Assembly (NCBI GenBank): GCA_036501845.1 | Contig: DASXZO010000113.1 | Span: 1 to 64,000, forward strand | Source of the DNA: JBBREP01 sp036501845 | Lineage (GTDB): Bacteria; Actinomycetota; Acidimicrobiia; IMCC26256; PALSA-610 | Length of the DNA: 64,000 nt | Direction of reading: 5' to 3' | Shown here: piece after piece, positions 59,805 through 64,000 of the stretch | How positions within the stretch are numbered: position 1 is the stretch's first letter | How the letters are laid out: each line of letters opens with the position of its first letter | Notes under the pieces: model-generated | Seen by the model: the letters and a program-made list of their open reading frames with translations, nothing else | The model's database searches: none | What the model was told of the DNA's origin: nothing | Position numbers and translations under genes: made by a program

Positions 59805-60527
59805 TCAGCTGATGCGGCTCACCAGCCGTTCGCGGTCGAAGAGCGCGGCGGCGAACCGGCCACCGAGGCGGATCAGCACCAGCAGGGCCACGCCGAAGGC
59901 GAGCGCCACCCGCGGCGACGGCACGATCACGTTGAAAGCGATGAGCGAGGTGATCGCGACGGTGGGCAGCGTGGCCAGGATCGAGAGTTGGCTCGCGTTG
60001 CGAGGGTCGCTCGAGCGCGTCGAGATCGCGATCCCCACCCAGATCGACCACAGCGCGAGCAGCGGCGTGAACACCAGTTGGGCGAGCACGTCGGAACCGT
60101 GGATCAGCGCCGACGCGACGCCGGCATGCGCGAAGAGCTCGACCGCACCGATGTAGATGCCGAACACCACGTAGGCGACGATCACACTCGGCAGGAACGC
60201 CGCGAGCGTCTTGCCGAGCAGCAGCTCCTCGCGGCTGATCGGCGTGGTCAGGATCGGTTCCAATGTGCCCTGCAGCCGTTCGCCCACGATGGAATACGAC
60301 GCGAGCGCGGCCGGAACGAGTGCCGGGATGGCGAGCATGTAGAGCAGCGCGTGCTCATGGTGCAACGGCACCGCGGCCCGGCTCGACAGCGTGAACACTT
60401 GAATGAGCGGCTGCACCAGGAAGATCAGCGGCAAAATCGCCATGGCGTAGATCACGTTGCCGTTGTGCCGGAAGTCGCGCATCTCCTTCACGAGCACGGC
60501 CCTCACCCGGCGGCGGCTGAACTTCAT
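59805..60527 (-). CDS. ABC-2 type transporter permease
   Basis: 240 residues from ATG 60527 with about six membrane helices. RRVRAVLVKEMRDFRHNGNVIYAM is the cytosolic entry, ERLQGTLEPILTTPISREELLLGK the conserved ABC-2/NatB segment contacting the ATPase. The start overlaps the ATPase stop by 4 nt. Forms an exporter with the upstream ATPase; substrate unknown (drug, sodium or lipid are the usual options). Confidence 0.92.
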   Translation of the reverse strand: MKFSRRRVRAVLVKEMRDFRHNGNVIYAMAILPLIFLVQPLIQVFTLSSRAAVPLHHEHALLYMLAIPALVPAALASYSIVGERLQGTLEPILTTPISREELLLGKTLAAFLPSVIVAYVVFGIYIGAVELFAHAGVASALIHGSDVLAQLVFTPLLALWSIWVGIAISTRSSDPRNASQLSILATLPTVAITSLIAFNVIVPSPRVALAFGVALLVLIRLGGRFAAALFDRERLVSRIS

Positions 60528-61489
60528 CGTGCTCCCGCCTCGGCGTCGTGGTCGACGAGCTCGAGGTAGACGTCTTCCAACGAGTGTCGCGATTCGGTGA
60601 TCGACAGCACGTCGGCACCGGCCGCCACGAGCGCCCGTGTCACGGCCGGCGCCGCCACGTTCGCATCGGAGATCGCCAACCGGTAGCTGCTGTCGCCGCT
60701 GATCTGCCACGACTCCACGGCGGGGAGATCGCCGAACACGCGCTGGGGCTCACCGAGCGGAGCGAGTGTGGTGACCGTGAGCGTGCGCGCGAACAACTGA
60801 TCGCGCAGCTCGTCGGGCCGGCCGACGGAACGGAGTGTGGTGTTGAGGATGGCGACGCGATCACACAGTCGCTCGGCCTCTCCGAGCCGGTGCGTGGTGA
60901 GGAACACGGTCACGAAGCGCCGGCGCAGGTCGTCGATCAGCTCGTGCACGTCGCGCGCGGCAACCGGGTCGAGGCCTGATGTCGGCTCGTCGAGGAAGAG
61001 CACTTCCGGATCGCTGAGCAGCGCCCGCGCCAGCGCGACACGTTGGCGCAAACCTTTGGACAGGGCGCCGCACATGTCGTTCACTCGATCCTCGAGCTTC
61101 ACAGCTCGCAGGGCCTGCGCGATACGCGCCGGCGTGTCGGCGATCTCGTAGAGGTCGGCGAAGCACGCGAGGTTCTCGCGCACGGTCAGCTTCATGTACA
61201 GGCCCGGCGACTCGGGCATCACCGCGATGCGGCTGCGGATGCGCGCGCCGTTGTCGGGTGTGAGCGCGAGGCCGGCCACGTGCGCTGTTCCCGATGTGGG
61301 CGCGAGCAAGGTGCTGAGTGTGCGCACCGTCGTGGTCTTGCCGGCACCGTTCGGGCCGAGGAAGCCGAACACCTCGCCGCGCGCGACCTCGAAGCTGAGC
61401 TCGTCGAATGCCACACGATCGCCGAAACGCTTCGACAAACGGTCGACCGTCAGCGCTGGCCCATCGCGGTCGGGCGTCACGTGCACCAT
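60524..61489 (-). CDS. ABC transporter ATP-binding protein
   Basis: 321 residues from ATG 61489. Walker A GPNGAGKTTT, signature LSKGLRQRVALARAL (LSKGx variant, usual in ABC-2 exporters), Walker B VLFLDEPTSGLDP, and H-loop TTHRLGEAE. The C-terminal 80 residues form the DUF4162-like extension of NatA/DrrA-type ATPases. Powers the permease encoded immediately downstream. Confidence 0.95.
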   Translation of the reverse strand: MVHVTPDRDGPALTVDRLSKRFGDRVAFDELSFEVARGEVFGFLGPNGAGKTTTVRTLSTLLAPTSGTAHVAGLALTPDNGARIRSRIAVMPESPGLYMKLTVRENLACFADLYEIADTPARIAQALRAVKLEDRVNDMCGALSKGLRQRVALARALLSDPEVLFLDEPTSGLDPVAARDVHELIDDLRRRFVTVFLTTHRLGEAERLCDRVAILNTTLRSVGRPDELRDQLFARTLTVTTLAPLGEPQRVFGDLPAVESWQISGDSSYRLAISDANVAAPAVTRALVAAGADVLSITESRHSLEDVYLELVDHDAEAGAR

Positions 61490-61559
61490 CGCGACACAGC
61501 CATACCGCGTCGAGCGTAGGGTCGGTGTGCCGGGTGGGCGGACGCGCGGCGGACGCTTG

Positions 61560-62099
61560 TCAGTGTGATGCGTCGGCGAGCGCGGCGATGGCGCTCTGGG
61601 CCGGGGCCGATGCCGCGCCCACCACCGATCGCAGGCCATTCGAGAAGGCGTGCTCGTCTGGAGTCATGCGCCCGATCTGTTCGACGGTGTCGGCGGCCCA
61701 CAACGTCGCCACGTCGCGCACCTCGGCCGCAGTGAGCGGCTCGGCGACATCGTCGTCTCGCAACTGCACGGTGCGGTGCGCGGGATCGAGTGTGTCGCGC
61801 CTGATCGCGCACCACAACCACGCGATGCGCTCGGCTTCCTGGCCGATCACCGCGACCACGTCGGCGCGCTCGGCCGTGCGGTCGGGTTGGAAGTACTCGG
61901 TGCCGTACACCGAGTGGAAGAGCCCGGCATCGCACAGCGCGGCTCGCTCGCCCCACGATGCGAGCACTCGGCGCGTACCGAGCAGGTGCGACAGGAACGG
62001 CACGTGCGAATCGTGCTGCAGGTCGCCGAAGCCGAGCCCGCGCAAGAAGTCGAGGCGCGCGCCAACCGCCGGAGCAAGGTCGGGCGTCGGGCTCGCCAT
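61560..62099 (-). CDS. Hypothetical protein, HD-like (DUF6817-type)
   Basis: 179 residues from ATG 62099; TACCGT lies 6 nt before it, suggesting leaderless expression. A His-rich core DLQHDSHVPFLSHLLGTRRVL and ALCDAGLFHSVYGTEYF recalls metal-dependent HD proteins, with AIGQEAERIAWLW-type sequence following. From memory, domains of this kind (DUF6817) occur alone or fused to other enzymes. Metal binding is plausible; activity is unknown. Confidence 0.72.
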   Translation of the reverse strand: MASPTPDLAPAVGARLDFLRGLGFGDLQHDSHVPFLSHLLGTRRVLASWGERAALCDAGLFHSVYGTEYFQPDRTAERADVVAVIGQEAERIAWLWCAIRRDTLDPAHRTVQLRDDDVAEPLTAAEVRDVATLWAADTVEQIGRMTPDEHAFSNGLRSVVGAASAPAQSAIAALADASH

Positions 62100-62116
62100 G
62101 CCCACACGGTACGCGA

Positions 62117-62488
62117 TCAGCGGGCGCTGGGCTTCGAGTCCTCGTCGAGCACCTGCCGGGCCAGCCGTTTCGGCGCGACGAGCGAGTACGACGTGCGCAC
62201 CCACTCCTCCACCTCACGCCAGCGCGCCGCGCTGGGCCGCGATCCGATCGTGATCGTCACCCAGCCATGGCGGCCGAGCCCGTAGCCCGTGGGGGAAGCC
62301 TTCGGGTCGCTGGCCACCACCGCTTCGGCTTCGTCCCGGGTCAGCTTCACGCTGAGCGAGGTGGCGTCGGGGTTGGTGAAGATGAAGTTCTTCCCGTTCA
62401 CGCGGAATGTGGGCTCGCCGCCCCAGGCCTCGATGTCGACTCTCGTCGCTTCGGGCAGGCGGCCGGCGATCTGTTCGAGACGGTCCAT
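62117..62488 (-). CDS. MmcQ/YjbR-family protein
   Basis: 123 residues from ATG 62488 (GTG 62497 is equally possible). The sequence MDRLEQIAGRLPEATRV, AWGGEPTFRVNGKNFIF, LSVKLTRDEAEAVV and GRHGWVTITI fits MmcQ/YjbR (DUF419), small alpha/beta proteins with a DNA-binding-like fold but no proven role. It is followed by the HD-like gene 17 bp downstream. Confidence 0.88.
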   Translation of the reverse strand: MDRLEQIAGRLPEATRVDIEAWGGEPTFRVNGKNFIFTNPDATSLSVKLTRDEAEAVVASDPKASPTGYGLGRHGWVTITIGSRPSAARWREVEEWVRTSYSLVAPKRLARQVLDEDSKPSAR

Positions 62489-62558
62489 GTTCGCCACGCC
62501 TCACACTTTCGCGCGCCGCGGCGGAATGCCGATGGGGCGCAGATCGTTCGGGCTGGTG

Positions 62559-62564
62559 TATGAC
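62559..62564 (+). promoter_or_regulatory. -10 element (TATGAC) of leaderless LLM gene
   Basis: TATGAC ends 7 nt before ATG 62572 and favours it over the in-frame ATG at 62560, which lies inside the box. Confidence 0.4.
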
Positions 62565-62571
62565 ACCGAGC

Positions 62572-63561
62572 ATGCCCGTGCCACTCTCGATCCTCGACCT
62601 CGCCATCGTGAACGACGGCGCCACTGTTCGCGACGCGCTCGACGCCACCGTTGCCGTCGCGCAACGCGCCGAAGCGCGCGGCTACCAGCGGATCTGGTAC
62701 GCCGAGCATCACAACATGGCGTCGATCGCGTCGTCGGCCACGAGCGTGCTCATCGCCCACGTGGCCGCGCACACCGCCACGATCCGGTTGGGCTCGGGCG
62801 GCATCATGCTGCCGAACCATGCACCGCTCACGATCGCGGAGCAGTTCGGCACGCTCGCCGAGTTGCACCCGGGCCGAATCGACCTCGGGCTCGGGCGCGC
62901 GCCCGGCACCGACCAGGCAACGTTCCGCGCGTTGCGCCGCGATCTGGCGGCCGCCGAAGCCTTTCCCTACGACGTACTCGAGTTGCAGGCGTATCTCGGC
63001 GACGAGAGCCGCGTCCCGGGTGTGCGAGCCACGCCCGGCGCGGGCACGCACGTGCCGCTCTACATCCTCGGTTCGTCGCTGTTCGGCGCGCAGCTCGCGG
63101 CAATGCTCGGGCTCCCCTACGCGTTCGCGTCGCACTTCGCGCCGGGCGCGTTGCACGAGGCCATCGAGCTGTACCGCCGCGAGTTCCAGCCGTCCGAACA
63201 GCTCGACGCGCCGTACGTGATCGCCGGCGCCAACGTCGTGGTCGCCGACTCCGACGACGCGGCCGCGCAGATGTTGCAACAAGTGATGCGGGCGCGCATG
63301 CGGCGCTTCGTCGCGCCCGGCCACACGCTGTCGGACGACGCGGTCGACGGCTTGCTGCGGTCGGGCCAGGGACAACACGTGGTCGAGATGATGCGCTACA
63401 CCGCGTCGGGCACGCCGCCGGCAGTGAAGGACTACCTCGAGGGCTTCGCCAAGGAAGCCGATGCCGACGAGCTGATGATCGTGCACGCCGCGCCCACCGT
63501 CGAGTCGCGGTTGCGTTCGGTCGACCTCGTGGCCGACGCGTGCAATCTCACACCGGCGTGA
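62572..63561 (+). CDS. LLM-class flavin-dependent oxidoreductase
   Basis: 329 residues, luciferase-like monooxygenase group. YQRIWYAEHHNMASIASSAT, RLGSGGIMLPNHAPLTIAEQ and LGRAPGTDQ are typical of the MsnO8/alkanal monooxygenase-like subgroup, which binds FMN or F420. AYVIAGANVVVADSDDAA marks the later barrel strands. Oxidises an unknown substrate. Its 3' end overlaps the convergent rhomboid-like gene by 14 bp. Confidence 0.93.
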   Translation: MPVPLSILDLAIVNDGATVRDALDATVAVAQRAEARGYQRIWYAEHHNMASIASSATSVLIAHVAAHTATIRLGSGGIMLPNHAPLTIAEQFGTLAELHPGRIDLGLGRAPGTDQATFRALRRDLAAAEAFPYDVLELQAYLGDESRVPGVRATPGAGTHVPLYILGSSLFGAQLAAMLGLPYAFASHFAPGALHEAIELYRREFQPSEQLDAPYVIAGANVVVADSDDAAAQMLQQVMRARMRRFVAPGHTLSDDAVDGLLRSGQGQHVVEMMRYTASGTPPAVKDYLEGFAKEADADELMIVHAAPTVESRLRSVDLVADACNLTPA

Positions 63562-64000
63562 GCTCGCGCCACAGGTAAGCAACCACGAAGCCGCCGAGGA
63601 GCGGCGCGCCGTGAATGTCGCGCAAGGCTGTGTCGATGATCGCGAGCGGGATCAGCAACGCGGCTTCCACCCGCAACACCTTGGGAACCGGTGCGCCTGG
63701 GCGCGATGCTTCGGCGGCGAGACCGCCGAGGATGCCGGCGAATGCCACCGACATGCCCGACTGGTAGGGCTGGAACGCCTCGCCGATGCCGTGACCCACG
63801 AGCGCGCCGGTGAGATACGGCGCGAGCCATTCGGGGCGGGCGAACACACGCTCACCGATCGCCCCGACCACCGCGCAGAGCACGAACACTTCGATCACTA
63901 CAACGTGCGAACGGTCGCTCTGCACGAGCACCGGCGTGATCAGTCGCCACAGCTGGCCCCGCCGGAGACCGGACGGATCGCGGCGCAGCGCGTCGAACAC
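63548..64000 (-). CDS. Rhomboid-like intramembrane protease, partial
   Basis: 150 residues are visible; the frame runs to the window edge, so the 5' end lies outside. WRLITPVLVQSD is the first-helix entry of rhomboids, SGMSVAFAGILGG carries the GxS nucleophile (S84), and DIHGAPLLGGFVVAY supplies the partner His (H130). About five membrane helices are visible. Some rhomboid relatives are inactive, but Ser and His are both present here. Confidence 0.78.
   Translation of the reverse strand: MFDALRRDPSGLRRGQLWRLITPVLVQSDRSHVVVIEVFVLCAVVGAIGERVFARPEWLAPYLTGALVGHGIGEAFQPYQSGMSVAFAGILGGLAAEASRPGAPVPKVLRVEAALLIPLAIIDTALRDIHGAPLLGGFVVAYLWRELTPV

Noticed and set aside
1..64000. tRNA, rRNA, riboswitch or complete insertion sequence
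   Set aside because: Reading the intergenic regions showed no cloverleaf, ribosomal RNA segment, transposase or paired terminal inverted repeats; a covariance-model scan would be needed to exclude small RNAs.

Overview
The window is very GC-rich with strong G/C third-position bias, so almost every gene has long shadow frames. It has dense operons with 4-nt ATGA/GTGA overlaps, many GTG starts, and many genes that appear leaderless: a TANNNT-like -10 box lies exactly 7 nt before the start codon. Together with the gene content (three Baeyer-Villiger-type monooxygenases, family III CoA-transferases, a steroid-type hydratase/aldolase cassette, PadR and TetR regulators, 13E12-type HNH debris) this points to a chromosome of an environmental, catabolically versatile actinomycete, perhaps Acidimicrobiia. 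The lineage is an inference from style, not from a marker gene. I saw no rRNA, tRNA, CRISPR array, IS element or complete prophage.

Layout. 1-1.3 kb: decayed DNA, namely a frame-broken 13E12/HNH nuclease tail between imperfect direct repeats and an unknown gene interrupted by an in-frame TGA and a frameshift. 1.4-5.0 kb (minus): sulfatase, SnoaL-like protein and SDR operon. 5.0-5.8 kb: a fossil alpha/beta-hydrolase and a ParB-like protein. 5.9-9.7 kb: a cytochrome P450 divergent from four overlapping genes (two MaoC hot-dogs, DUF35, thiolase-like) that look like a split ChsH2/ChsH1/Ltp2 side-chain-shortening cassette. 9.8-13.9 kb: Zn-alcohol dehydrogenase, Baeyer-Villiger monooxygenase and acyl-CoA ligase, separated from the previous operon by a strong hairpin. 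14-15.6 kb: a small helical protein and an unrecognised membrane protein. 15.7-22.2 kb: a two-domain CoA-transferase, an ACMSD-type amidohydrolase, a VOC protein and a secreted penicillin-acylase-like Ntn hydrolase.

22.3-27.9 kb: a sugar-acid catabolic island resembling the non-phosphorylating L-fucose route (fuconate dehydratase, aldo/keto reductase, SDR, solute-binding protein), flanked by two toxin-antitoxin modules (Phd/RelE, and XRE/AbiEii-type nucleotidyltransferase with a perfect 20-bp operator palindrome). 28.4-32.7 kb: phenylalanine/tyrosine degradation, with divergently arranged phenylalanine hydroxylase and the HPPD-FAH-HGD operon. 32.8-36.6 kb: a molybdopterin oxidoreductase, a BNR-propeller protein and a MoaD/ThiS-like protein. 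36.6-42.3 kb: a second BVMO, an alpha/beta-hydrolase, a ferritin-like acyl-ACP desaturase, and M90 and M48 metallopeptidases. 42.3-45.9 kb: two cyclic-di-GMP proteins. 46-52.2 kb: two large secreted proteins and a COG4705-like membrane protein. 52.2-57 kb (minus): a third BVMO with esterase, SDR and alcohol dehydrogenase, a plausible ketone-to-ester-to-alcohol pathway. 57-59.7 kb: TetR with duplicated operators next to an NmrA-like reductase, and PadR with an AT-rich double palindrome. 59.8-64 kb: ABC exporter, small hypothetical proteins, LLM flavin oxidoreductase, and a rhomboid-like protein cut by the window edge.

No single wholly new system is obvious. The most promising items are the split hydratase-aldolase cassette, the XRE/nucleotidyltransferase module, the twice-interrupted gene at 371-1337, the propeller/MoaD pair, and the uncharacterised membrane protein at 14384-15628.
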